Shown one piece after another: positions 25,316 to 34,467 of a stretch of 64,000 nt of DNA. This stretch comes from Flavihumibacter sp. UBA7668 (GTDB lineage Bacteria; Bacteroidota; Bacteroidia; Chitinophagales; Chitinophagaceae). The translations under genes were made by a program, and so were the position numbers. The notes beneath the pieces are model-generated. The model saw only the letters and a program-made list of their open reading frames with translations. It did no database searches and was not told the origin of the DNA. Each line of letters starts with the position of its first letter. Position 1 is the stretch's first letter. Location of the stretch: contig NZ_DLHM01000005.1 of assembly GCF_002483205.1 (NCBI RefSeq), positions 691,804-755,803 on the forward strand, written 5' to 3'.

Positions 25316-26977
25316 ATGCAAGTTATAAAAAGACTGCTTTACACTGCCTGCTTAAGTTTCCCTGTTTTGGGTTTTTCCCAATCCACCTTATTGCCACAGG
25401 GGTATAAACACCAGCCACTGATGGACCGTCTGGAGATAATGCACCGGGATAGTGCCCTTTCATTTCAGCACCTCAAACCTTTTGATCGCAAAGGCTGGGT
25501 GCAGTTTCTGGAAACTATTCCGGTGGAGAACTTAAGTAAAGTGGATGCCTCTAATCTACGAAGTGCCCTGATGAATAATTCGGAATGGGTGACAGGCGAT
25601 AAAACAGCTTTCCAAAGTAAAAAATCGATTTTTAAAACATTTTATACACAGCAATCTGATTTTGCACTGGTAGATGTAAAGGATTTTTTTCTGAGCATTA
25701 ACCCGGTTGTACAATTCACCGTTATGAAGGAGTCGGATAACAGTGAATCCCTTTTCCAAAATACCAAAGGAGCCCGGGGACGGGGTATGATTGCCAAACG
25801 AATCGGATTTGATTTTTACCTGACCGATAATCAGGAAAGACCACCTTCCTTCGTGAAAGATTTTATCCGGGAAAACAGGGCTGTGCCCGGGGCCGGTTAT
25901 TACAAGCCGTTTAAATCAACCGCATTTGATTATTTTGATGCACGAGGTTCCATATTTTTTAATGTGACCGATTATATCAATATGCAGTTTGGTTATGACC
26001 GGAATTTTATCGGAAACGGTTATCGCAGTATGTTCCTGAGCGATTTTGGGAACAATAATCTTTTTTTGAAGATCAATACCCGAATCTGGAAACTGAATTA
26101 CCAGAATCTTTTTATGGAATTGAACCCTTCCCATATCCGTAGAAATGATAACCTGCTTGATAAAAAATACATTACCATGCATCATCTCAGCTGGCAGGCT
26201 ACCCGTTGGCTGAATATCGGTTTTTTTGAAGCCGTTGTTTTTGGCAGAACCAACCGCTTTGATTTCAGTTACCTGAACCCAATTATCTTTTTCCGTTCCA
26301 TTGAACAACAAAATGGGAGTCCGGATAACGCCAATGTTGGCTTTGATCTCAAAGCAAATATTGCAAAACGGGTTCAATTATATGGACAACTGCTTTTAGA
26401 TGAATTCAAATTAAGTGAAGTGAAGGGCGGAAAAGGTTGGTGGGGAAATAAATATGGGTTACAGTTGGGAGGTAAATATGTGGATGTGGCCGGAATAAAA
26501 AATCTTGACATTCAGGGGGAGCTCAATATCGTGCGACCCTTTACCTATAGTTTCCGCGATTCCGTTGCCAGTTATATGCATTATAATCAGCCGCTGGCGC
26601 ATCCCAGGGGTGCCAATTTCGTGGAATTTGTGGGGATAGCCCGGTATCAGCCTCATCCCAAACTAACGGTTCAGGGTAAACTAATAGTGTGGAAGCAGGG
26701 ACTGGATTCAGCCGGGATTAATTTTGGCAGCAGACCCGGCCGGCTCTACACAACCCGTCCATTTGATTATGGATGGGAGATAGGGGAGGGCAGATCCTCA
26801 ACCGGAATAAATGCATCATTATGGGTAGGTTATGAATTGAAGGAGAATATATTTCTGGATGGAAGTCTGATGCTTAGAAATCTGGATGTGCCGGATGATG
26901 CCAGCTTAACCAGGAATAGTACTATATTCAGTCTCGGCTTAAGAATGAATATGTTCCGCCGGGAATATGATTATTAA
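25316..26977 (+). CDS. Wzi/RemB-like outer-membrane beta-barrel protein
   Basis: From ATG 25316 the protein is about 553 residues with a signal peptide (MQVIKRLLYTACLSFPVLGFSQS). The rest is strand-rich with many aromatic residues and motifs such as FFEAVVFGRTNRFDFSYLNPIIFFRSIEQQNGSPDN. I associate these with the capsule-assembly Wzi and gliding-protein RemB families. It is likely an 18-stranded outer-membrane barrel that binds or anchors surface polysaccharide (family inference). An upstream in-frame start at 25253 would overlap pyrC and lacks a leading signal peptide. Its last 11 bp overlap the UbiA gene, so it is the first gene of a six-gene coupled operon. Confidence 0.75.
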   Translation: MQVIKRLLYTACLSFPVLGFSQSTLLPQGYKHQPLMDRLEIMHRDSALSFQHLKPFDRKGWVQFLETIPVENLSKVDASNLRSALMNNSEWVTGDKTAFQSKKSIFKTFYTQQSDFALVDVKDFFLSINPVVQFTVMKESDNSESLFQNTKGARGRGMIAKRIGFDFYLTDNQERPPSFVKDFIRENRAVPGAGYYKPFKSTAFDYFDARGSIFFNVTDYINMQFGYDRNFIGNGYRSMFLSDFGNNNLFLKINTRIWKLNYQNLFMELNPSHIRRNDNLLDKKYITMHHLSWQATRWLNIGFFEAVVFGRTNRFDFSYLNPIIFFRSIEQQNGSPDNANVGFDLKANIAKRVQLYGQLLLDEFKLSEVKGGKGWWGNKYGLQLGGKYVDVAGIKNLDIQGELNIVRPFTYSFRDSVASYMHYNQPLAHPRGANFVEFVGIARYQPHPKLTVQGKLIVWKQGLDSAGINFGSRPGRLYTTRPFDYGWEIGEGRSSTGINASLWVGYELKENIFLDGSLMLRNLDVPDDASLTRNSTIFSLGLRMNMFRREYDY

Positions 26978-27833
26978 CTCTTCTACCATACGACTACTAC
27001 GGTTCCCTTTTTCTCTGTTTCTTTTACCGGTATTTCTGTTCGGATTAAGTCAGCCAGTGCAATCCAATTGGACCAGAGCAGGCTTACTGTTTTTTATATT
27101 GCATTTTCTTGTATATCCATCCAGTAACGGGTATAATAGTTATATCGACCGGGATGAATCACCAATTGGGGGATTAGAGCATCCTCCACAACCAACCAAA
27201 CAGCTCTTATACCTAACAATAATAATGGATCTATTGGCAATTGGATTGTCCTTTTTTCTGTCTGTTTGGTCAGTAGTAGCTATTTTTTTTTACATACTTG
27301 CTTCACGAGCATACAGCAGCCGGACTATACGATTGAAAAAATATCCTTTTCTGGGTTTTTTAGTAGTTATTAGTTGTCAGGGCGGACTTATCTTCTGGCT
27401 GAGTTATCATGCCACGCACGCAAGTTTAAGTACTTCTGTTCCTTTTACTGGAGTACTGGCCAGTACTTTTTTGCTTGCAGGAGCTTATCCGCTTACTCAA
27501 GTCTATCAACATCAGCAGGATGCAGCAGACGGAGTTACTACCATCAGCATGCGTCTGGGAATCCGGGGAACATTTAAGTGGGCTGCATTGTTATTTAATT
27601 TATCTTTTCTTTTGTTGGGATTACATTTTGGTCTTCAACTGGAATTGGACCGATTTTTTATAGTATTGATCTGTTTTCTTCCTGTTCTAGTATATTTCAT
27701 CTGGTGGGCAAAAGCCGTTTGGCGGGATCCTTCCAAAGCCAATTTCCATTATCTTATGAAAATGAATACAATTTCTGCTGTTGGATCAATAGCTGGTTTT
27801 GGATCACTTTTAATATGGAAATTTTTTGACTGA
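26967..27833 (+). CDS. UbiA-family prenyltransferase
   Basis: This 288-residue integral membrane protein has about eight or nine helices and both UbiA aspartate motifs: NGYNSYIDRDESP (NxxxDxxxD type, about 54-66) and QHQQDAADGVTT (second DxxxD-like motif). UbiA enzymes transfer isoprenoid chains to aromatic acceptors in quinone, haem and meroterpenoid synthesis. Lying directly before a type III polyketide synthase with an 8-bp overlap, it probably prenylates the phenolic product or a quinone derived from it (inference). Its start overlaps the preceding outer-membrane protein by 11 bp. Confidence 0.85.
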   Translation: MIINSSTIRLLRFPFSLFLLPVFLFGLSQPVQSNWTRAGLLFFILHFLVYPSSNGYNSYIDRDESPIGGLEHPPQPTKQLLYLTIIMDLLAIGLSFFLSVWSVVAIFFYILASRAYSSRTIRLKKYPFLGFLVVISCQGGLIFWLSYHATHASLSTSVPFTGVLASTFLLAGAYPLTQVYQHQQDAADGVTTISMRLGIRGTFKWAALLFNLSFLLLGLHFGLQLELDRFFIVLICFLPVLVYFIWWAKAVWRDPSKANFHYLMKMNTISAVGSIAGFGSLLIWKFFD

Positions 27834-28923
27834 TATTTTAGCAATAGGAACTGCCTTGCCGACCTACAGGCATGTACAAACGGATATTCTTACGTTTATG
27901 CAACGCGTATATGCGTTGGATCCGGTAGAAGAAAGAAAACTTCGTTTTCTGTATCATCAAAGTGGAATTGATTACCGGTATTCATTTATTCCGGATTATA
28001 GTAAACCAAAAAGGGAGTGGAGATTTTATCCTCCTGAAGAATCCCTGGAGCCTTTTCCAAGCCTGGAACTTCGAATGAGCTGGTTTCAGAAATATGCAGC
28101 CGCTCTTTCGGTTGATGCGATCCGTGACTGCCTGCAGAATTATGGAAAAGACAGGCCTGAAATAACACATCTGATAACGGTAAGTTGTACCGGTATGAGT
28201 GCACCAGGACTGGATTTACAGGTAATGGAAATGATGGAGCTGCCAAGGCATATACACCGATCTGCAATTAATTTTATGGGCTGTTACGCAGCACTGCATG
28301 CCCTAAAGCAGGCCGACAGTATATGTAAAGGAGATCCCTCTGCAATAGTTTTAATCGTGTGTACAGAACTATGTACCCTGCATTTTCAAAAAGTTCCAAC
28401 TGCAGATAATCTGACAGCATCCCTTCTGTTTGGTGATGGTTCTGCAGCTGTTTTGATCGGTTCCGGATCAAAAGAAAAGCAAATCGCAACATTGAATGGT
28501 TTTTATGCAGAAGTAGTACCTAAAGGAAAAAGAGATATGAGCTGGGAATTGTCCTCTACCGGTTTCCTGATGACCCTAAGCGGCTATATTCCTGAATTGA
28601 TTTCGACCGACTTTAAGCCCTTACTGGAAAGAGCCATGAAGCAATATAAGCTGGATCTGAAGCAGATCGATTCCTGGTGTATTCATCCTGGTGGTAAGCG
28701 AATTCTGGAAGCTGTTAAAAAATCACTGAATCTGGATGAACATGCTCTGGACTCAGCAGAATCGGTGCTGCGTGATTACGGAAATATGTCTTCGCCTTCC
28801 GTTTTATTTGTATTAAAACGAATTCTTGATGCGGGTAAAAAGGGACGGGTGCTGGCTGCGGCATTTGGTCCGGGTTTAACCATGGAAACCTGTTTTCTTG
28901 ATATCCCTGATTCAAATGTATAA
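27826..28923 (+). CDS. Type III polyketide synthase (chalcone/stilbene synthase family)
   Basis: This 365-residue homodimeric synthase extends a CoA starter with malonyl-CoA and cyclises the chain. The catalytic triad of the family is visible at spacing like that of chalcone synthase: Cys153 in INFMGCYAALHA, His287 in CIHPGGKR and Asn320 in DYGNMSSPS. The motifs VSCTGMSAPGLD, LFGDGSAAVLIG and AFGPGLTMET are also present. It starts at TTG 27826 overlapping the UbiA stop. The methyltransferase ATG overlaps its end by 8 bp. By analogy with SrsA of Streptomyces, whose neighbours SrsB (methyltransferase) and SrsC (flavoprotein) modify alkylresorcinols, the product may be an alkylresorcinol, alkylpyrone or related phenolic lipid. 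Confidence 0.92.
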   Translation: MTDILAIGTALPTYRHVQTDILTFMQRVYALDPVEERKLRFLYHQSGIDYRYSFIPDYSKPKREWRFYPPEESLEPFPSLELRMSWFQKYAAALSVDAIRDCLQNYGKDRPEITHLITVSCTGMSAPGLDLQVMEMMELPRHIHRSAINFMGCYAALHALKQADSICKGDPSAIVLIVCTELCTLHFQKVPTADNLTASLLFGDGSAAVLIGSGSKEKQIATLNGFYAEVVPKGKRDMSWELSSTGFLMTLSGYIPELISTDFKPLLERAMKQYKLDLKQIDSWCIHPGGKRILEAVKKSLNLDEHALDSAESVLRDYGNMSSPSVLFVLKRILDAGKKGRVLAAAFGPGLTMETCFLDIPDSNV

Positions 28924-29611
28924 AAGAGCCTGTCAGAAAGAGTTGCTGGACGATCCGTCTATGTCTTTTGAGGAAATTCAACTCAATATGAAAGAGTTGA
29001 ACACAATCAATTCTTTACTGGGAGGACATGCAATCACGCTATCTGGTTTGCGTAAAATAGTTTCAGATAGAAAGGATTCATCCATTTCTGTTATGGAAAT
29101 CGGCTGTGGCGGAGGAGATAACCTTAAAGCATTATGGACATGGGCCATAAAAGGGAATTCCAGTATTCAGTTCTCAGGTGTAGATATCAATCCGGCCTGT
29201 ATCAGTTTTGCTAAACAGGTATTTCCGGAAGCAAACTATCTGCATGCTGATTACCGGCAATTAATTTTTGATAAACAGCCTGATATTCTGTTTTCATCCC
29301 TTTTCTGTCATCATTTTACGGATGAAGAATTGGTTGAACAGCTACGATGGATGTATCGCCATTGCAAACTTGGTTTTTTCATTAATGATCTACATCGGCA
29401 TTGGGTGGCCTACCATAGTATTCGCTTGCTGACAGCTGTATTTTCAAGGTCCAGGTTGGTTAAAAACGATGCGCCTTTATCTGTTAAGCGTGGTTTTCGT
29501 CGCGCTGATTGGATCCGGCTATTGCAGTATGCAGGTATTCCTGATGCTGAAATTCAATGGCGATGGGCCTTTCGCTGGTTAATTGTGGTAAAAAAGCCCC
29601 ACCATGACTGA
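28916..29611 (+). CDS. Class I SAM-dependent methyltransferase
   Basis: From ATG 28916 this protein has about 231 residues. Motif I is MEIGCGGGDNLKALW, motif II is FSGVDINPACISFAKQVFPEA, and post-I regions are recognisable (YLHADYRQLIFDKQPDILFSSLFCHHF). The fold is that of small-molecule methyltransferases. Its start overlaps the polyketide synthase stop by 8 bp, and the following FAD gene overlaps its end by 8 bp. It probably O- or C-methylates the polyketide-derived ring (inference from context). A TTG at 28898 is an alternative, less likely start. Confidence 0.88.
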   Translation: MYKRACQKELLDDPSMSFEEIQLNMKELNTINSLLGGHAITLSGLRKIVSDRKDSSISVMEIGCGGGDNLKALWTWAIKGNSSIQFSGVDINPACISFAKQVFPEANYLHADYRQLIFDKQPDILFSSLFCHHFTDEELVEQLRWMYRHCKLGFFINDLHRHWVAYHSIRLLTAVFSRSRLVKNDAPLSVKRGFRRADWIRLLQYAGIPDAEIQWRWAFRWLIVVKKPHHD

Positions 29612-30746
29612 TAAAAAAACATATGATGTGGTTGTGGTTGGAGGTGGCCTTGCCGGGCTGTCGGCTGCTATTCAACTTGCAGAAAAGGGATACCGGACCT
29701 TGTTAATCGAAAAAAATTATTATCCGTTTCACCGGGTCTGTGGCGAATATATAAGTGAAGAAAGCAGGCCTTTTCTGGAAAAGCTGGGTATCCCAATTTC
29801 GTCGCTGTCGCTTCCGAAAATCGGGCGGCTACTGGTCAGTGCTCCGGATGGCAGCAGTTTGACCAACCCTCTTGTACCGGGCGGTTTTGGGATCAGCAGA
29901 TATTGGCTGGATGCTTTACTTGCCAGTCAGGCAAAATCTGTTGGAGTTACTGTTTGGGAAGGTATGAAAGTGCAACAGGTGAATTATGTTGACGGCTGGA
30001 TGCAGGTTCGGTTGTCTGGCGCTGTTATACAATCCAAATTGGTCCTCGGTTGCTTTGGTAAACGATCTTCCCTTGATATAAAAATGAACCGATCTTTTGT
30101 TCGTGAAAAACCGGGCAAACTGAATAATTTTCTTGGAGTAAAATACCATATTGAATGGGATGATCCGGAAGATTTGATTTCTCTTCACAATTTTAAAGGT
30201 GGTTATTGCGGAATTAGCCGAATTGAGAACAATCAGTATTGTCTTTGCTATCTTACCAATGCCAATAATCTTGGAATGAGTAATAATTCTATTAGTCAAA
30301 TGGAAAAATCGATCTTATCGCGCAATCCCTACCTAAACCGTATTTTCAGGGAGGCCCGTAAGATCAGGCAGGAACCTGTCAGTATCTCGCAGATTTCTTT
30401 TGCACCCAAAGAGCAGGTGGAGGAACATTTATTACTGGTTGGAGATGCTGCCGGATTAATTTCTCCATTATGTGGTAATGGTATGAGTATGGCTTTACAT
30501 GGAAGTTATCTGGCTGTTAAATCTGCCATGCCATTTTTGGAAGGCAACTGTTCACGCCAGCAAATGGAACAGGAGTATGCAAAACAGTGGAAACAACAAT
30601 TTTCCGGTAGGTTGCGCTCAGGACGAATCATTCAATCCTTTTTTGGTGATCCATGGTTGTCAAAAGGACTTATTTTCGCAGGAAACAAATTCCCGGCTTT
30701 TACCAACTGGTTGATAGGGAAAACCCATGGAGAAACTTTTGTATGA
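29604..30746 (+). CDS. FAD-dependent oxidoreductase (PHBH/geranylgeranyl reductase-like)
   Basis: This 380-residue flavoprotein has the N-terminal Rossmann motif VVVVGGGLAGLSAAIQLAEKGYRTLLIEK (about 8-36), an HRVCGEYISEE region that in this superfamily follows the FAD-binding strand, and the second FAD motif LLLVGDAAGLISPLCGNGMSMAL (about 272-294). Members are aromatic hydroxylases, halogenases or prenyl reductases. Next to a type III synthase and a methyltransferase, an aromatic hydroxylase producing a quinol or quinone is the most likely role, though reduction of a prenyl chain is possible. The stop overlaps the next ATG (ATGA at 30743-30746). Confidence 0.88.
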   Translation: MTDKKTYDVVVVGGGLAGLSAAIQLAEKGYRTLLIEKNYYPFHRVCGEYISEESRPFLEKLGIPISSLSLPKIGRLLVSAPDGSSLTNPLVPGGFGISRYWLDALLASQAKSVGVTVWEGMKVQQVNYVDGWMQVRLSGAVIQSKLVLGCFGKRSSLDIKMNRSFVREKPGKLNNFLGVKYHIEWDDPEDLISLHNFKGGYCGISRIENNQYCLCYLTNANNLGMSNNSISQMEKSILSRNPYLNRIFREARKIRQEPVSISQISFAPKEQVEEHLLLVGDAAGLISPLCGNGMSMALHGSYLAVKSAMPFLEGNCSRQQMEQEYAKQWKQQFSGRLRSGRIIQSFFGDPWLSKGLIFAGNKFPAFTNWLIGKTHGETFV

Positions 30747-32209
30747 GTAGAATACCCGTTACTATGAAAAATATGGTGCTCATCTGTATTTTGGTGAGTG
30801 CTTCCGGTTATTTAACAGCTCAGGATTACCATGCAATTTCAGGTTCTAACTATGCCGGAGCCCTGGGTGTTCATAATAATCCCGCTTCTATTGTAAATAC
30901 ACCATATCCCTGGGATATTACGCTGGTTGGTTTGCAGGCGAAATATCAGACCAATGCCATCAAAGTGGTCGATTATTCTTTATTGTCCAGCCCGGCACAG
31001 TCTAAATTTTTTGTGTCGGGAGGAAATTATGCAAGGAAAGGAAATGAACAATTAAACCTGAATCTGCTGAATACAAGATTTGCCTGGGGTAAAAAAACGG
31101 TTTTTGCTTTTGGCGCCAATCTTCGATCCTTTGCCAATGTCCGATCTTCTGCTTATAATTTTAGCGATAGTATTGAAACTGTTAATGAATTATTCGCACT
31201 GAATCCGGGAAATACGCCATTGGAAGCCAGCATGCGAACCAGCAGTTGGATTGAACTTTATGGATCTGTTGGCAGAACTTTATTCGAAGAGCAGGGTTTT
31301 CGCATCAATGCCGGACTCACGGCAAAGGTAAACCGCGGAATTGGAGGGGGGCGACTGGATGTAACCGGCATGTACCGCGATCGAACCATTGTGAATGGGG
31401 AACCACAGTATTCTTTACGGGATGGACAATTTGCTTACGGCTATTCCTCCAATTTTGACAGATGGAACAGTGACCGGAGTACAACTGAAAATTTGCGGGA
31501 GGTTCTGTTGACAACCCGGATGGGTTTATCGCTGGATGCGGGTTTGGAATTATTGATCAAGCCCTCAGGTGAGCCAGGTTTTATGGAGGATGAAGAATCC
31601 TATTACGATTATGACTGGAAGTTTGGAGCCTCTCTGATAGATCTTGGATTTGCCTATTATCGTTATAGTAATAATAGCAGAACTGGCAGGATAAAAGTTA
31701 GCGGATTGGACGGTACTCGTTTAAACAATGCTTTTGTGGATGGTATTCCAAATATTGACGCGTTTTCTGATTCTGTAGCAGCTGTATTTGATGCCAATAC
31801 CCTGAGCGGTGATTATAGAATCTGGTCTCCAACCCGCCTGGTGCTAAACGCAGATCGATTTATTACAAGTGCTTTTTATGTGAATGCTGAGCTCAATATC
31901 AACCTCATCGGTTTGTTGGGTGATCAGCGGCTTTATGTAAAGAATCTGAATCTTATTCGGGTAACTCCTCGCTATGAAACCAGACGATGGGGTGTCTATA
32001 TGCCCTTATTATACAACTCCCAAAATCAGTTCTGGGTAGGCGCTGCCATTAAGGCCGGTCCGTTGTTATTGGGCTTTCATAATTTGGGAAATGTATTTGG
32101 AAAAAACAGCATGGCAAACGGTGGTGGATATATTGCCATAAGTATTCGGCCCGGAAAAAGGGTAACAGGTGAAAAAGAAGACCGAGGTATTGATTGTCCC
32201 CCATATTGA
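30743..32209 (+). CDS. DUF5723-type outer-membrane protein
   Basis: From ATG 30743 the protein has about 488 residues with a signal peptide (MSRIPVTMKNMVLICILVSASGYLTAQ). After it comes a motif typical of the DUF5723 and PorV-like barrel families (NYAGALGVHNNPASIVNTPYPWDI), then amphipathic strands up to the C-terminal GGGYIAISIRPGKR. It is the last member of the chain of overlapping genes starting at 25316 (4-bp overlap with the FAD gene). Function is unknown. Location at the end of the polyketide operon suggests a role in exporting, storing or displaying the product, or in modifying the surface together with the Wzi-like protein. Confidence 0.78.
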   Translation: MSRIPVTMKNMVLICILVSASGYLTAQDYHAISGSNYAGALGVHNNPASIVNTPYPWDITLVGLQAKYQTNAIKVVDYSLLSSPAQSKFFVSGGNYARKGNEQLNLNLLNTRFAWGKKTVFAFGANLRSFANVRSSAYNFSDSIETVNELFALNPGNTPLEASMRTSSWIELYGSVGRTLFEEQGFRINAGLTAKVNRGIGGGRLDVTGMYRDRTIVNGEPQYSLRDGQFAYGYSSNFDRWNSDRSTTENLREVLLTTRMGLSLDAGLELLIKPSGEPGFMEDEESYYDYDWKFGASLIDLGFAYYRYSNNSRTGRIKVSGLDGTRLNNAFVDGIPNIDAFSDSVAAVFDANTLSGDYRIWSPTRLVLNADRFITSAFYVNAELNINLIGLLGDQRLYVKNLNLIRVTPRYETRRWGVYMPLLYNSQNQFWVGAAIKAGPLLLGFHNLGNVFGKNSMANGGGYIAISIRPGKRVTGEKEDRGIDCPPY

Positions 32210-32261
32210 TTAGTAGTTTCAATAAGTACTGAAAGCTTAGAAAAATTCAATAAATTGCCGT

Positions 32262-32768
32262 ATGAAACTGTCAGAAGCGAAAGCGCAATTCATACAGACC
32301 TGGGGTTCGCTGGCAACCCAATGGGGCATCAATAAAACAATGGCCCAGATTCACGCGTTGTTATTGATTACACCTAATCCGCTCAGTCAGGATGATCTTA
32401 TGGAAGAGTTGAGTATCAGCAGGGGAAATGCGAATATGAATATCAGGGAACTGATCGATTGGGGACTGGTGGACCGGGTTATTATACCAGGTGAGAGGAA
32501 GGAGTTTTTTCTGGCTGAAAAGGATATCTGGAAAGTTTCCAGGCAAATCATAAAAGAACGGAAAAAAAGAGAATTGGAACCGCTGAATAAAGTGTTGGAA
32601 CAATTGCAGGAGGTTGAAGGAGATAAACGAAATGCCGAGGTGAAAGCCTTTACGGAAACGATCGGAAATATCCGGAAATTTGTAAGTCAGACAGATAAAT
32701 CGCTGGACACATTGATTAAGGCAGATGAAAATTGGTTTTGGGGCAGTCTGATTAAAATGATTAAATAA
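32262..32768 (+). CDS. GbsR/MarR-type transcriptional regulator
   Basis: This 168-residue winged-helix protein has the HTH region NPLSQDDLMEELSISRGNANMNIRELIDWGLVDRVIIPGERKEFFLAEKD (about 42-92), preceded by FIQTWGSLATQWGINKTMAQIHALLLIT, which is characteristic of the GbsR group. The C-terminal half is helical and probably a dimerisation or ligand domain. It begins 52 bp after the polyketide operon, on the same strand, and is a candidate regulator of it (inference). The CoA-binding protein gene follows after 5 bp. Confidence 0.85.
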   Translation: MKLSEAKAQFIQTWGSLATQWGINKTMAQIHALLLITPNPLSQDDLMEELSISRGNANMNIRELIDWGLVDRVIIPGERKEFFLAEKDIWKVSRQIIKERKKRELEPLNKVLEQLQEVEGDKRNAEVKAFTETIGNIRKFVSQTDKSLDTLIKADENWFWGSLIKMIK

Positions 32769-32773
32769 GAGCC

Positions 32774-33142
32774 ATGGGAAGTCCTAAGAAAACATTGGTA
32801 CTGGGGGCATCAGAAAATCCGTCCCGTTATAGTAACCTGGCTATAAAAAGTTTGGTTAGCCGGCATCACCCGGTAGTTGCAATTGGAAAGAGACAGGGAG
32901 AGGTGGACGGTGTTCCCATTCAAACAGATCATCCTGATTTGACTGATATTGATACGGTAACGCTGTATCTTTCTCCAGAAAACCAGCAGGATTATATTCC
33001 CTATATACTATCACTTAAGCCCAAACGAATCATCTTTAATCCGGGTGCTGAGAATCCCGAACTGGCCAAACTGGCAAAAGAGCAGCAAATCTATCCGCAG
33101 GAAGCCTGTACACTTGTTCTACTGAGTACGGGCCAGTATTAA
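32774..33142 (+). CDS. CoA-binding domain protein (YccU-like)
   Basis: This 122-residue protein has a Rossmann-like CoA-binding fold: KKTLVLGASENPSRYSNLAIKSLVSRHHPVVAIG near the N-terminus, a middle IDTVTLYLSPENQQDYIPYILSLKPKRIIFNPGAENPEL and a C-terminal ACTLVLLSTGQY. Members resemble the CoA-binding domain of succinyl-CoA synthetase, and their cellular role is poorly known. It is in an apparent operon with the GbsR-like regulator. Confidence 0.85.
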   Translation: MGSPKKTLVLGASENPSRYSNLAIKSLVSRHHPVVAIGKRQGEVDGVPIQTDHPDLTDIDTVTLYLSPENQQDYIPYILSLKPKRIIFNPGAENPELAKLAKEQQIYPQEACTLVLLSTGQY

Positions 33143-33215
33143 GTTAATTTTTATATAACAGGAACAAACCATTATTGGAACTGGGTTTTTCGGTAACTTG
33201 GGAAAACCCATTTTT

Positions 33216-33689
33216 ATGTTATGGAGAAAATTTAACGGCGACACGATCGATCTTCCGATTCGTGATGCCGTAGAAAAAGCCATCCGGCGCGAAACTGAAC
33301 AGGGATATCGCTTGAAAGTATGTATTGGAACAGATTCCCAGGTCAAAGGATCCGAAACAGAATTTGCAACTGTTATTGTTTTCCTTCGGGAAGGGCATGG
33401 TGGATTCATGTTTATTCAGAATGAGAAAACAAGGCAGAAGTATTCTATTAAGGAGCGGATGTTGGTTGAAGTGGCAAGAAGCATCGAAATTGCCTATGAA
33501 TTATGTGGACTTTTTACGACGTATAATGTTGATATGGAAGTGCATGCTGACATCAATACCAATCCGCAATTCAAAAGCAATGATGCATTAAAAGAAGCCA
33601 TGGGCTATATTCTGGGAATGGGCTTCGCGTTCAAAGCCAAACCGGAAGCTTTTGCCAGCAGCAGTTGTGCCAATAAGGTGGTGAACTGA
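33216..33689 (+). CDS. RNase H-like protein of the DUF458/YkuK family
   Basis: From ATG 33216 (MLWRKFNGD) the protein has about 157 residues. It carries the family core VCIGTDSQVKGSETEFATVIVFLREGHGGFMF with an Asp in GTDSQ typical of the RNase H fold, and further acidic residues (EVHADINTNPQF). YkuK relatives are linked to sporulation or to uncharacterised nucleic-acid functions. The activity here is unknown. A TTG upstream at 33198 is less likely. It converges on engB. Confidence 0.78.
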   Translation: MLWRKFNGDTIDLPIRDAVEKAIRRETEQGYRLKVCIGTDSQVKGSETEFATVIVFLREGHGGFMFIQNEKTRQKYSIKERMLVEVARSIEIAYELCGLFTTYNVDMEVHADINTNPQFKSNDALKEAMGYILGMGFAFKAKPEAFASSSCANKVVN

Positions 33690-33734
33690 TCCTGCCCTTC
33701 GTTTTTCCTGCCTGAAGTGGTGTACTCTACACTG

Positions 33735-34382
33735 CTAAGGGACTTGTCTCCCTTCTTCATAGCTATTATTGGATTCCTGGATCATTTCCAGAATCTGTTT
33801 TCTTCCCATGCCTTTCATAACGCTGGTTACTACGCTGGCTGGTAAAAACTGCCAGGTTTTCCGCATGGCATCCAGAAAATCACGCACATTTTTTGCTACA
33901 ACCCGCTGTGTTTCCTTATCTGCTTTGGTAAATACCAGGGTGAAAGGGACCTGCCATTCGCCTAACTGGTTCACAAAATCCAGGTCCAGTTGTTGTGGTT
34001 CATGGCGACTGTCGATCAAAATGAACACCATTCCGAGGTTTTCCCTTTTACGGAGGTAGTTTTCTATCATTTTTTCCCACTGACGGCGCTGGTTTTGAGA
34101 AACCTTCGCAAAGCCATAGCCGGGCAGATCCACGAGATACCATTGTGTCCAGTCGGTAGCCCCTTCTTTTGAGCTGGATTTGATAGAGAAATGATTGATC
34201 AACTGGGTTTTTCCCGGTGACCCGGAGGTTTTAGCCAGCTTTTGATTCTTGCATAACATGTTGATCAGGGATGATTTACCTACATTGGATCGGCCAATAA
34301 AGGCATATTCGGGCCGGTCGGGAGCAGGACATTTCTCTACCTCCGGACTACTGATTACATAAACTGCTTGATGGATGTGCAT
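33735..34382 (-). CDS. engB: Ribosome biogenesis GTPase EngB (YihA/YsxC)
   Basis: This 215-residue GTPase is needed for late 50S subunit assembly. The G motifs are intact: G1 GRSNVGKSSLINM, G2/G3 region GSPGKTQLINHF and LVDLPGYGFAKV, G4 FTKADKE and G5-like LPASVVTS. Length and start are normal. It stands alone between convergent and divergent neighbours. Confidence 0.95.
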   Translation of the reverse strand: MHIHQAVYVISSPEVEKCPAPDRPEYAFIGRSNVGKSSLINMLCKNQKLAKTSGSPGKTQLINHFSIKSSSKEGATDWTQWYLVDLPGYGFAKVSQNQRRQWEKMIENYLRKRENLGMVFILIDSRHEPQQLDLDFVNQLGEWQVPFTLVFTKADKETQRVVAKNVRDFLDAMRKTWQFLPASVVTSVMKGMGRKQILEMIQESNNSYEEGRQVP

Positions 34383-34467
34383 GGCGCAAAGATAGGAAGT
34401 CGGACTTCGGTCTTTTTCCTTAATTTCGGCCTCTCATAAGCAAACGAAAACTAAATATTTCATTCAG

